DNA of 37,026 nucleotides from Gamarada debralockiae (lineage: Eukaryota; Ascomycota; Leotiomycetes; Helotiales; Hyphodiscaceae), in the NCBI GenBank assembly GCA_002803225.1, contig NXFV01001534.1, positions 1 through 37,026 on the forward strand, given 5' to 3'. Each line of letters begins with the position of its first letter. Within the stretch, counting starts at the first letter, position 1. The position numbers and the translations under genes are program-made. Shown here piece by piece: positions 1 to 10,550 of this stretch. The notes below the pieces were generated by a model. It was not told the DNA's origin. It did not search any database and saw only the letters and a program-made list of their open reading frames with translations.

Positions 1-30
1 GTTCTTACTTGAGCTCCAGTGTTCGTGGGG

Positions 31-492
31 TTACTGAGGTAGAGGTGGAGGTGGTTGACACCCAGGTAGAGGGGTGTCGGCTAATCGATCCCACCAAGCT
101 GCGGATTGCCGGCGTCAGCATTTGCTGAATATAGGAAGAACAAACGGTACAAAGAGTCTCATGAATTATTCCTCTAAAATCTAGAAACATGTTTCTTCAA
201 GAAAGAGATCTCGAGTTGAACTCATGAAACTACCCAGAATAGGAAATCGATAACTCTAAGAATCACCTACTTGGCGGATCGGGGTCATTTTCCTCCGCAC
301 GGTAGGGAAGAGTAGATCTTGGTCATCCTCTTCTGACTCAGTATCACTCTCATAAACTCGGCGTAGACCTCTTTCAGGTAAACGATCCCTCGTTGGGTTT
401 TGTCCAGGTTGATTTTCATCATAACCAAGTGGCGGTTCGGTGGGTTCAATCCCTTCGAGATCGCGATGATCTGGGCCATTGGGATTTGACAT
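31..492 (-). CDS. Small unrecognised protein, two-exon model (97 aa)
   Basis: I do not recognise this protein. The model has exon 1 at 267-492 and exon 2 at 31-98, with a 168-bp intron. The intron has donor GTGATT and acceptor CGCAG, preceded by the branch-like site TGCTGAC 13 bp upstream. The joined frame gives 97 residues. The N-terminal part is acidic and hydrophilic, with an ESDTESEEDDQD stretch near residues 52-63, and the C-terminus is proline-rich (QPPPPLPQ). There is no signal peptide or membrane segment. The stop lies 31 bases from the window edge. An alternative is that the second exon ends at a GTAAG donor near positions 4-8 and the gene continues outside the window. The start is the first ATG of the open frame. 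Whether this is a real gene is uncertain. Confidence 0.35.
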
Positions 493-1001
493 GCGGCCTT
501 ATATATCCAACGTATGGCGGGGCCGTTGATATGATAACTCGTGCGCCAGGTCGTGCGTCGGGATCGTATGCAAGGCATTGATGAATCGGGTTTGCGAAAG
601 TCCCGCTGTAAGGAGCATCCAGAAGCGCTCGACCATACGTCCGAAAAGGGCTAGCGGTCCGGTCCAAATCTGTCAGGAATATACGAGTATGGCTCAATTT
701 GTTCCGACAGAGCAGGAAAGTGTATACGAGTTGCGAAATCATGAAAACATTGACCGGTTCTTTTAGTGTAATCCGGGAGTTCTTGTTCCTAATATTTGTC
801 AATACATAGCTTCTCTGTAGCTAGAAATAGTTTGGTTACCGAAACAATTTATGGCCTTGCGGCTTGCCATTGCGATCTATATTGCCAATTTGATCCATAT
901 TCATTAGGTGAAACTCGCCTTGATAGTCCAAAATCGGCAAGCTGCTATTGTGGTTAGTATGTTATGGACGGTTATGATCTCACCGACGATTACTGCAAGT
1001 A
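493..1001. other. Intergenic stretch, no gene seen
   Basis: About 0.5 kb between two minus-strand gene models. Short overlapping open frames exist on both strands, but none has a start, composition or family resemblance that I can support. It probably holds the promoter of the gene at 31-492 and the 3' region of the next one. Confidence 0.5.
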
Positions 1002-1652
1002 TCAGAAACGGTATACATAGATGTCTATAGACTGCTTCCTATTCCCAGGCTTGATGTAAGACCAGCAGACAGGCTCCCATTGCTGAACCATCTGCGGATC
1101 TTCATTTCCATGCTCAAGCACAGCCAGTGCCTTTGCAAGACGTTCAAGCACTCTCCAATCAAGTTCTTCGGGGTAATAATCCCACCTTTACGGTCAGGGT
1201 CATAACGGCTTCGAAATTTGTAGTCAGCAAGGAATCAAGGGAAAGAGGAACCAGAAGGTGAAAGACAAGCTGGGCTGGAACTCCTAGAGCGCATAAATAA
1301 AGCCGTTCATATCTTTCTGTGGACAGCACTCCAAATAAACCCGTGAAATCTCTTGGTCTTTCCTCCACACCGTTCTCTGACTCGCTAGACCCTGAAAATG
1401 GATTCGGGTCAAAGTCATCGTGCGCCTCAAGACCTATATCGCTGCCAGTACCAACCTCCGCCGGGTAATGACAGAACGCACCTCCGTCTTTGTGATATGT
1501 ACGAAAAATCTTTACAACGTGGCTTGTTTGCGCTGGCATAAACGATCTCAAGAATCGTGACTTGATCCTTAGTCTTTCATGGTCTGCAGAAGATCGGGTA
1601 CTTAGCAAATTCTTTCATGGAATGATCTACAGAGTAACTGCTTCGGAGACAT
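1002..1652 (-). CDS. Unrecognised gene, uncertain exon structure
   Basis: Two protein-like blocks lie on the minus strand. The upstream block can start at ATG 1652 with a 22-bp first exon (1631-1652). A 47-bp intron (1584-1630) follows, then an open frame down to about 1159. The second block (1002-1185) starts after a CTGAC branch site and an AAAG acceptor. It encodes a segment rich in Trp, Leu and Glu, including WDYYPEELDWRVLERLAKAL and later WEPVCWSYIKPGN, and ends at a TGA. The acceptor requires a phase-2 donor upstream. GA|GTCAGA inside a Ser/Glu-rich stretch is one candidate, but I cannot settle it. The gene is either a three-exon gene or a pseudogene with one frameshift. I do not recognise the family. 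Confidence 0.3.
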
Positions 1653-2910
1653 GATTCAAGATTAAAGGAAGCTTATAAACAAGTCCTGGATACGAAATAT
1701 TCTCTCCCTAACTACCTACATCTGCCGGCTTGCTTTACTATTATCTGCTTGGGTAACTTGTTATTACTACCTAGGTAATGAAGCAGTCTACTTGAAGACC
1801 TAGAGTTAGCATTTGAATAGGTGCAAAGCTCAATACTGAAATGTCTAGGAACGATTTAAAGTCATGCATAATTTTATTCGAAAGGAGAATGTTTCACTCA
1901 CGACCCCACTCGTTCCAGCCCCAAGGACATTCGCAACCTTCCATTTACCTTCAGAACTAAATCTCTCAAAGTTCAGTCCGCTGCAGCCACTCGCGTTGTC
2001 CCCTTTCAGACAGTTCGAAACGATCATCGCCCTACTCTGTTGCTAAGCTGGTGTTGAGAAATGAAGTCAGGGCTATTATGAACTTCAGGCGCTAGATCAA
2101 GTGTTGGTAGTTTGAACCTAACCTTTTTATTGACAGCAGGTTTACCATCATCTGGCGTAGGGCGTTTGGACATTGTTGATTAATCAATACACCGAAATGA
2201 AGGGCTTGGGAATAACGTGGCAATTGACCAACGATGCGCAATAACACATAATCTCAATTGCAATAAAAACGCCGAAAGAAATTCAACACTTTTTGTCTTT
2301 ATTCCTTCCGCAGTGGTAGCTTAAGCTCAAAGCTCTGCACCGGATCCGTCGACCAGAAGCGGATTTTACAAATTGTCTAATAGTGCTGTTGGATCTAACA
2401 CAATGGCTTTGTCATCCTAGCGACATGACCATCGAATCGCCGGAATGGATTGGATTGCGATAATGGGGGAAACAACTGATTCATGTGGTTTCCGAGTAAA
2501 CAAGGACCCCCTGCCCCTTTGGACGAAGCCACAGAACTTCCAAAAAGGCATGAAAGGGTTCCAGGGCGATCTCACTCCCGACTCTTGGATTGAAACAAAC
2601 TGCAACTCGGCGGCGGAAACACACCTTGTCACAGCACTTCAATAACATTGCCAGGATTCCCATGAGTGTTAAATGTCTAATTGATTTTTATTGACCCTAT
2701 CCCAAATACTGTCATTGAAACAAAGTCTTTCAAATATGGACAAAAGAAGCCCCCATGCCTGAGGATATCGACAGCAAAAGCCCAATGATGAACAAGAATC
2801 CTTCCTTCCACACCAGAGTCATAAACACATAAATCGCTCAAGACATCGTAGCATAGTGCATGCAACCAACATCAGATATCACACCCATCCATCCCCATCT
2901 CCCAAGAGTC
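1653..2910. other. Intergenic stretch, no supported gene
   Basis: About 1.26 kb. Open frames of 60-71 codons overlap on both strands (for example 2445-2645 plus and 2417-2632 minus), but none has splice context or recognisable composition. I see no repeat or RNA gene here. Confidence 0.5.
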
Positions 2911-3264
2911 TCAAGCCCGAACGCCTCCATCCCACTTTACTTCCCGCACGCTGACCCGGCTTTGTCTCTTGTTTTCTCTTCCTTTTCGCCAGTCCATCTT
3001 ATCCAGACCTATCTTGCTTAGTCGCTTGCTTGATTTGCTCATGCTGCCGCTTCCTCTATCGCTTGTGGGGCTCTCCGCTTCGCTATCGCTGCTTCCGGCG
3101 CTGCATTTGGCTGAGTAGGATGATGTCGGCGAGTAGATGTATTCTCCGTCGACATATTGGGCTTCTGAGACGAATGTGCTTCGGCGGTTGCGTCTGCGGG
3201 TGTATCGTTGTTCTAGACGGAAGAGCTCTAGCTTTTGGTGGAGAAGATCGATGAGGTTCACCAT
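2911..3264 (-). CDS. Small Ser/Lys-rich fungal protein (117 aa)
   Basis: This is a single-exon protein of 117 residues. It starts at an ATG in a good context (CGCAACCATGG). The N-terminal half looks like a folded or helical element, with MVNLIDLLHQKLELFRLEQR followed by a basic patch TRRRNRRSTF and the motif YVDGEYIYSPTSS. The C-terminal half is Ser-, Lys- and Arg-rich and probably disordered. There is no signal peptide or membrane segment. The YVDGEYIY motif resembles small uncharacterised proteins I associate with Pezizomycotina, but I cannot name a function. An open frame upstream (to about 3502) lies in another frame without an ATG and probably represents 5' leader. Confidence 0.6.
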   Translation of the reverse strand: MVNLIDLLHQKLELFRLEQRYTRRRNRRSTFVSEAQYVDGEYIYSPTSSYSAKCSAGSSDSEAESPTSDRGSGSMSKSSKRLSKIGLDKMDWRKGRENKRQSRVSVREVKWDGGVRA

Positions 3265-4425
3265 GGTTGCGGATGTGTGGGAGGTCGAGGTTTGTGAAGA
3301 GGAATTGGCTTTCTCGTGGGAGGGTAGTGATCGAAGAGAAGCCCTCGATGTAGTATGGAGTGTTGCTGTTCGTATAATGATAATGATCGTCGTCGAGCAG
3401 TTTCTCCTGATATTCCTTCAAGGACTTGAATGGCTGGTATTCGTCTTCGTCGCAGATAAGATTTTTTGTTGAATGAATGTATGTTGACTCGACTTGCAAC
3501 AAAGTACTCTAACTCCTCAATCAATGGATCGATTGTGTATCTGTATCGATACCTTCTCCGGAATTGTATGAAGAAACACTGACAAAGCAAAAAGAAGAAA
3601 GGAAGTCTGCACGATAAGAGGCTACTCATCTCACTAATAATACCCCAAGAACGGCCCAAGGGCGGGCCTCCCAGACAATAGCGGCAGGTTCCATTGTACG
3701 CCAACCGGCCCGGAGTGCCCAGAAACGCCATTTTCAGCACAAAAGCCCTGACTAAAAATGCATGATGGGACCAGGATCAGACGAGTTCGCCCAACCAGGT
3801 CGTCTAAATCTCGGGTGTTGGGCCTGATGTGTCAAAGAGCAGCACTAGATAGGGGTCGCACGTTTTTTCATGGGGCGAGAGGCACTAGAACAACGCCACA
3901 AAAAGGTTCAGTGGCCCAAAACACCATTCCATGCATAACCCGCGGCGAAGAAATATTTCTTGTGCGAGCCGTTTGGGAAGGAGATTGATTGCGATAAACG
4001 TTTTATCCGCGCTGGGCCGCTATGATGGCGACGATCTGATTCAATATTTTCTCATCCCATCTTTTAGACGGCATGAACCTTGGGATGAGCATGAGGACCA
4101 CCACGTAACGTGGCTGTAGAAAATCAATGCGTTGCGAGGGCCATTCGTAACTGCTACAGTGGAAGGGCAACGGTCTCATCGCCGCAAGCTGCGAGTTCAC
4201 CTGAGTCTGCTAAATTTTCAATTGGATGAGTTGGCTGCTTGGATTTTGAGAGGGGTTGATAACAATTCCAACTTCCATCGAGGGGCAATCATCCGGCCGA
4301 CGCTCAGATACGGGTAAATGCATGTAAGTCATACATGTTACAGATTCCAACCACCCCTGTCAACCATGCTGCGAGTTTTCTGTCTATCACCTTATCACAT
4401 CATTCATTCGTACAGCCTTCACCAA
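3265..4425. other. Intergenic stretch: leader region and ATM1 3' side
   Basis: About 1.16 kb between the 5' end of the gene at 2911-3264 and the stop of ATM1. The part next to 3264 is pyrimidine-rich on the minus strand, as expected of a fungal 5' leader. I see no further gene. Confidence 0.5.
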
Positions 4426-6637
4426 TCATTGTGATGTTGGTCGGTCTCCTCTCTTCTCGTCAGCATCATCGACATCGTCGCCGATGTCAACTTCACGCTC
4501 TTCGCCATCTTCACCGAACAAAGTTTCTTGGGCTGCAATCTTGTCAGGGATGATCAAAAGAAATGGGAAACTGTGACTTACCGCTCCAAAGCTCTGAATA
4601 AACCCCACCAGTATCGATCAGCTCACGATGCGTGCCACTCTCGGCGACCTGTCCCTCTTTCAGAACAATGATCTTGTCGCTATCATAGATCGTCCGCAAT
4701 CGATGGGCCACGAACACGCTGGTCCTGGCCTTCTCCTTCAAGATGCTGTTGATGTTCTGCATCAGGGCTTGTTCAGTGTGGGTATCCAACGCCGAGGTTG
4801 CCTCATCAAAGAATAGCAAAGGCGGATCTTTCAAGATCAACCTCGCTACTGCAAGCCTTTGCTTCTCTCCGCCTGATATCATCATGCCACGCTCGCCAAC
4901 CATGGTCTTATACCCATCCGGGAACGCAGAGATAATCTCGTGAATCTTTGCTCTCTCGGCAGCTGCCAAGACCCTCTCGGGGGAGGCACTCATATCGCCA
5001 TATCGAATATTGTGTTCAATGGAATCGTTGAACAACGGTGTGTCTTGCGGAACAACGCCAATGGCTTTTCTCAGAGATTCTAGGGTCACTTCTCGAATGT
5101 CCTGGCCATCGATGAGGATCCTGCCCTCTTGAACGTCATAGAATCGGAACAAAAGTCGCAAGATTGTTGATTTGCCGCAGCCACTGGGCCCAACGATAGC
5201 AATCTTCTTTCCAGCGGGAATCGTCAGGTTCAGATTCTTCAGGATTGGTCGATCTGGATGATAGCCGAATGTCACGTTCTCAAACGTGATCTCACCACCC
5301 TTTGTGAGTTGCAGTGGTTTTGCATTCGGGGGCTCCTTGATAGCCACATTGACCTTCTGGAGGTTGAAGAGAGTCTCCATGTCCAACAGAGATTGACGCA
5401 GCTCACGATATACTGATCCCAAGAAGTTCAGGGGTACTGAGAGCTGGAAGACGAGCTGATTGACCATGACCAGATCACCAACAGTCAAAGTCCCCTTGGC
5501 AACACCATCTGCAGCCAAATACATCATCGCTGTCAGAGCACTAGAGAAGATCAAATTTTGGCCAGTGTTAAGGAATGCCAGTGATGTCGCAACTTTGATT
5601 GATGATTTTTCGTACTCCTTGAGTGCCTGGTCGTACCGGCCGACCTCATACTTTTCGTTGTTGAAGTATTTGACGGCCTCGTAGTTAATCAACGAATCCA
5701 CAGCTACAGTAGATCCCTTATTGTCAGCCGCATTGGCTTGTCTTCGAAATTTCGTCCTCCATGCTGTTGTCCAGATCGTGAATGCCGTATAAGCAACCAT
5801 AGTCAGGGCCGTGATGGCAGCAAACTTGGCACCATACTGATAGGTCAAAATTCCGCACACCATGGAGATCTCCAACGCCGTTGGTAGGATGTGAAAGACC
5901 ATAGACGTGAGAAGGAAGCTGATACCCTTCGTACCACGATCAATAGCCCTCGTCAAACCTCCAGTCTGCTTCGTAAGATGGAAGTTCAAATCCAGCCTCA
6001 GAAGATGATCAAACACATTGCAAGCCACCCTCCGAATAGCCTTCTGCGCAACACTCGCAAAGACCGCATTGCGCACTTCTTGAAAGACCGTAGCTCCAAT
6101 CCTCGTGAGACCATATGCCAATATCATCGAGCCAGCCACAGTCGTAGCCGTGCCACCCAGGGCCGCAAAATCCACGTTCATCGCATCAACGATGCTCTTG
6201 AAATAGAACGGCACCTGCACATTCAGCACTTTGGCTCCTATCAGCAGCGCAAATGCAAATCCGACACGCGCCCTTGTTCCCAGACTGTCCTTCGGCCATA
6301 AATATTGTGCCATCTCCTTCATAATCGCCCAGTCCGCCTTCCTCTGCTCCTTATTCGACTTGTCGCCCAAAGCCAGGGGATCCTTCCTCGCCGTCGTTGC
6401 CTCAGCCGGTCCTGGTCTTTTCGCAGACTCGGGCTTCGTCCCAGGTGTGTCATCCGCAGCTCTGGGCTCCCTCTGAACTTGGCTCGCAATTGTGGTTTTC
6501 CTCGGATCATCTCTGCAGAATCGACTTGTGCTTGTAAATACCCTGAGGCCGATCCTAGGTCTTGAACATGGCTGCGGCTGTCTGATCAAAGCTCTTGCAC
6601 TTAAGCAAGAAGCTTTGTGCAGACTTCGAATTATCAT
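4426..6637 (-). CDS. ATM1: Mitochondrial ABC transporter Atm1 (iron-sulfur cluster assembly)
   Basis: Atm1 is an inner-membrane half-transporter. It exports a glutathione-linked sulfur or Fe-S species from the matrix for cytosolic iron-sulfur protein assembly. Exon 1 is 4582-6637 and exon 2 is 4426-4532. The 49-bp intron has GTAAGT and TTGCAG ends, and the joined product is 720 residues. The first 50 or so residues are basic and Ser/Arg-rich, as in a mitochondrial presequence. The membrane domain spans roughly residues 120-430. The ATPase domain shows Walker [10 protein letters not shown] near residue 483, the signature ISGGEKQR near 586, Walker [13 protein letters not shown] near 605-616, and the H-loop VAHRL near 645. 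The second exon adds only an acidic tail of about 36 residues, which reads [11 protein letters not shown] across the junction. Length and order fit fungal Atm1. The gene is divergent from AIM24. Confidence 0.95.
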
Positions 6638-6991
6638 CGTCGCCCTTCTTGTGCCCAGCTATCATTCGAAAGCTCTCCCGGCATTGTCCCACGCCTGGGC
6701 TTGGAGGGGTAGCTTGATAAGTGGACTTGAGCGTTGGATTTTGGATGGCTTTTCGTAAATGATGCTGAAATTGGGTTGTACTACCTTCAGCGGTTCGGAA
6801 AATGAAAGGAAATGACCCAGCAAAGAGCACACGGCAAACGCATAGGTCCCTCAAAAAGCGTTTGTTGATACCTCGAGCTTATTACGCCATTCGGAAATTT
6901 GAGCCTCGATATCCAGGCAAGATCAGAAGCTGTCAACGACGAAGAGCTCTCTGACGACAATACTTCGCATCAATCAAGATACAGAGCAGCC
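6638..6991. promoter_or_regulatory. Shared promoter region between ATM1 and AIM24
   Basis: This 354-bp gap separates two divergent start codons, so both promoters must lie in it unless they reach into coding sequence. No clear TATA box is visible. The role follows from gene arrangement, not from a recognised binding site. Confidence 0.55.
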
Positions 6992-8234
6992 ATGCGTGGT
7001 CGACCACCATTAGGAAGTGCTTCTCGGGCCTTCCGGCAGCTTCAACGACCTGGCGTTGGAATTCACGGCCGTCGAGCTATTCAAATCAGCGCAACACCGA
7101 CAACTGAATCACCAATACTTAATGGAGATCCCCTCAGCACCTCAATTGATGCTGATTCTGCAGGTAAGACACTAGTAAAGCCAGCTGTTGAAATTAGACT
7201 GATGAAGTAATTCCAGATGCACGATTCGAAGTCCTAGGTGCACCATATTCTCTTTTGTCTGTCTCGTTATCTGCATCTCAAAAGCTTTATACTAGGAGGG
7301 GAACATTGGTTGCAGTCAGTGGAAAGTCAGAAAATGTCAGTATCCCTCAATATCTCTACCATAATCTAGCTGATGGGAGTAGGCACAATCCACATTATCA
7401 ATCCTCGAGCCCTTTCGACGAGCCTTCCTTGGCATACCCTTCCTCTACCAACGAATCTCCTCTACAAGTCCCATCACCGCTTTAATATCCACAAAATCAC
7501 CAATCACTTCTTTCACTGTCTTACATCTTAATGGAACCGTAGACTGGATGGTAGCGCAACGGAAAGCGCTGTTGGCTTGGACAGGACATACCCTTTCTGT
7601 TACGCCTACGATGAATCGAGGGATGAGTCTTGCACATTGGGGGAATTCGCAAATTACTGGACGAGGGCTTGTAGCCTTGGCTGGTCCGGGACAGGTTTAT
7701 CAGGTCACGCTGAAAGCTGGGGAGGAATATGTTGCGCATCCAGGCAACGTGGTGGCATATACAGTTACGCAACATCCACCGTTGCCATATCGGTTGAAGT
7801 CATCAAGTTTAAGGTTCCAGGTACCGAATCTGGGATTGAGCAACTTGATACCTGATATTAAATTTTTCAGAGTCATGACACAAACTGATACGTGGAAGGG
7901 GATTGGGAAATTGCTGTTCAATCTTAGGACGGCGGCACGGAGGACGATATGGGGTGATAGCTTGTTCTTGAAGTTTCACGGCCCAACGACAATGTTGCTC
8001 TCTTCGAGGGCGTCAAGGATTAGTGATGTTTTGACGTCGAGGGATATTAATGAGATTGCGGACTCGCCGGCGGGTGCGGTGCAGTCTGCTGTGACGTTGG
8101 CAACTACACCGAAGGACGAGGTCTCGACGGAGCAATTCTCTGATGTTCCCACTGGATTCCATGTGGCACAGGTTACCAGAGATGGAAAGGTTAAGTTTGA
8201 GGACGCTCAAGATGTCCAGCCGTTTGTGCGGTGA
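6992..8234 (+). CDS. AIM24: AIM24 family mitochondrial protein
   Basis: In yeast, Aim24 is a mitochondrial inner-membrane protein linked to the MICOS complex and cristae organisation. Three exons are supported: 6992-7163, 7217-7335 and 7383-8234. The introns are 53 bp (GTAAGA...TTCCAG) and 47 bp (GTCAGT...GAGTAG, with a GCTGAT branch site). The product is 380 residues. The N-terminus ([20 protein letters not shown]) is basic without acidic residues, as in a mitochondrial presequence. Family features include [19 protein letters not shown] early on, [14 protein letters not shown], and [19 protein letters not shown] mid-protein. The open frame extends upstream to a TTG at 6899, but 6992 is the first in-frame ATG and opens the presequence. 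Intron 2 restores the frame needed to read the [18 protein letters not shown] block. Confidence 0.9.
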
Positions 8235-8583
8235 ATTTTGAGCATGTATTATAAGGGCTTTGAAAGTATGTAATTTTATAGCTCTACTTTACTGGGTAGC
8301 AATCGATTGATACCCAGAATCCTGTTGCAGTCCAGGTACCCTCTGCGGGTGGAACTGGGGAAGTTGAAGACTGGGGTAACTACCCAGACCATTTCTTACT
8401 TATTATATGAGCACCTTGCTTTGTTAGATGCATGAGTTACAAGTCATTGCTTTATCCTTCGTTTAGTGATCTCAATTCTTGTACGCGGAGACTGGCCGAG
8501 TGTCTCGGTTTTCTGGTCTTGAACATTCAGCAATAATACTTGGCTCTATCTTCGCAACTTCGATCACTGCCGAGACCTTCTTC
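8235..8583. other. Convergent intergenic region
   Basis: This 349-bp gap lies between the stops of AIM24 (plus) and the oxygenase gene (minus). Both 3' ends and polyadenylation signals should fall here. No gene is seen. Confidence 0.5.
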
Positions 8584-9894
8584 TTACTTCATCTTAATCT
8601 CCCTACCACCTCTACTCCGCGCATTGCCACGCCCATCTCTAATAGCCACAGCTCTTTTCGCTTCCCACTCCCTCGCATTCATCATATTATCCTCTTCTCC
8701 CTCCTCTAATCCTGGTACTAAGCTATCGCCTCCAGAAAGCCTCTTCATGGGCGCATCGCCGCGTGGCCGTACGAGATAGGCCAGACTGTACCTAGGGACT
8801 GTGACCTGTTCGCCTGGAGCAAAAGTCACACGGTGCATGTTGCTCCGGAGAATTCCAGCACTCCATTCGACCATAGCATCTCCGAGATTGACGATTGCAC
8901 ACCCCAGAGTTGGCTGCACGTAGACCCAAGCACTCTCGTCGCGCGGGTCTCCGCCTGCAGGCAAAAGCTGCAGACCGCCGGTGATGTTGAAGAGGACTGT
9001 GGAAGGGGAGTCAGTGCTCACTCACTGTTTGGAAGATTCTGAGTCTGCTCCTGAGACAGATTCAGGAGCGAGTGCTCATAACATCGCCTGGAAAGACTTC
9101 CCGAATACTTACTGGTCAGCGTCCCGAGGTCTGTGTGGCCAAGAAGACTGGTTCTTTGATCACCTATTGGCTGCGGTGGGTAGCGCAGCATACGCAAGGA
9201 GGAACCCGACGGGGAGGTGATGGGCTGGAGTGAGGCAAGTGTCCCTGGAGCAAGATGGAGTTGGGCGTCGAGGTGTGAGCAGACAAGTAACACAATGGAA
9301 TGTGCTTGCTCCATGTAGGCTTTAATGTCGGCACGCCGAGTCTCAATACATGGTGGATGGGAGAACGGTTTGGATACGCCCGTCATATCGTCCTGACTGA
9401 TGTTGTAGAACTCAACGCGGTCTGGCCTCCCGTCTTCGATTTTGAGATCACCGATATGTTTGTACCTGACCTAATGAGCGATGGTGCGTCCAATTTTTGC
9501 GAAGCCTAGGACGGAAGAAGTTCTCAAGAGCATCAGACAATGTGGCTTGACCATTGAGATGAGTTACAAAGTCGCTAAAGAACAGGAAGTTCACTTACCC
9601 AAACAGCGAATGTGGTGGCTTGTAAGCGTACTTCATCAATTCATCCGCATCCATAGCGTTGACTTCTTCATTGAGATCGAACATAGTCCCCGCCTTCTTC
9701 AGGAATTCTTCGCCTTCGACGCAGCCTTGAAAGTCCAACAGGAAGAAGCCCATGGCTCTGCATGCCTGAAACAGATCATCGGACTCGCTCTCATCATGTG
9801 CAAGAAGCTTCGCAAAAGATAGGCGGGGAAGCTTAGCAACTTGAATGTCGCTAGGAAAGGAGGGGTATTTATCAAAGTACACCTTGGTAGGCAT
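8584..9894 (-). CDS. Isopenicillin N synthase-like 2-oxoglutarate/Fe(II) oxygenase
   Basis: This is a non-haem iron oxygenase of the IPNS/2OG-FeII family. Such enzymes hydroxylate or desaturate small molecules using 2-oxoglutarate and O2. The substrate cannot be told from sequence. Exons are 9599-9894, 9113-9465 and 8584-8996, with introns of 133 and 116 bp that both have GTAAGT donors. The product is 353 residues. The N-terminal DIOX_N-like part includes LPRLSFAKLL and MGFFLLDFQG. The catalytic core has the iron ligands H209 and D211 (GHTDLGTLT) and H271 (RSNMHRVTFAPGE). The 2OG-binding RxS motif is R285-Y-S287 (PRYSLAYLVRP). The C-terminus is a charged, probably flexible tail. All catalytic residues are present, so the enzyme looks functional. 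No biosynthetic cluster genes are adjacent. Confidence 0.88.
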
Positions 9895-10550
9895 CTTTGA
9901 TGCAGTTGAGGGGAGACTGGTTCAATCAAAGTGACAGCGATGTCTTGGAACGATGTCAAATGCCAGCAAAATCGTTACATCAAATTTTACAGAGCACAGA
10001 ATGCCAGATGCCTTCATATAAAAAGAAAGTTTAGAACGTTGTAATGATGTTACGTAGTTGTACGTACAAATAAACTTCACGTGCGAGCTCCCCAGATTTC
10101 GGTGCTTATTCGTCCAAGGTACGAGGCTTACGAGTAAAGGATTCAAGATGTGATCCACACACTTATCGAAACTCAGCATTTGGCCAATAGAGTGTATATT
10201 TGGACTAGTTTTGGGGTCATGAGGATGAAGTTCGAGAACGCTCGGTGAATTTGAACATTTATGAAGGCTAACAGTATGCAATTTTACAGCTCTAGCTCAC
10301 TAGACTGGAAATTGATGCTAGTTCCAGAAAGACTTGCATATTCTACATCGATTTGTGGATAAGGATTCTCTTGCCTCTCCAACCCAGTTATTGACTTGAC
10401 AGTTGACGTTGAACTCATCCGGCGCGTAAACTCTTGTCGATCGCCTATCATACTCTTCCTACTGGCAAAACTTTCACCGTATAAACTCGATCCAGGCGCG
10501 ACAGATGAAATGGATCCTCCCCAACTACTCTCTTCATGAGACTTGTCCCA
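9895..10550. other. Intergenic stretch, no gene seen
   Basis: 656 bp between the oxygenase start and the stop of the Clr5-domain gene. It should contain the oxygenase promoter. The open frames are short and unconvincing. Confidence 0.5.

Noticed and set aside
2417..2645. Overlapping open frames on both strands
   Set aside because: Both are short, and neither has a good start context, introns or family resemblance.
3083..3502. Open frame overlapping the 117-residue gene in another frame
   Set aside because: It has no ATG start, and its downstream half is a shadow of the real gene. The upstream half is more likely 5' leader.
4628..6565. Several plus-strand open frames inside ATM1
   Set aside because: These are antisense shadows of a well-supported ABC transporter.
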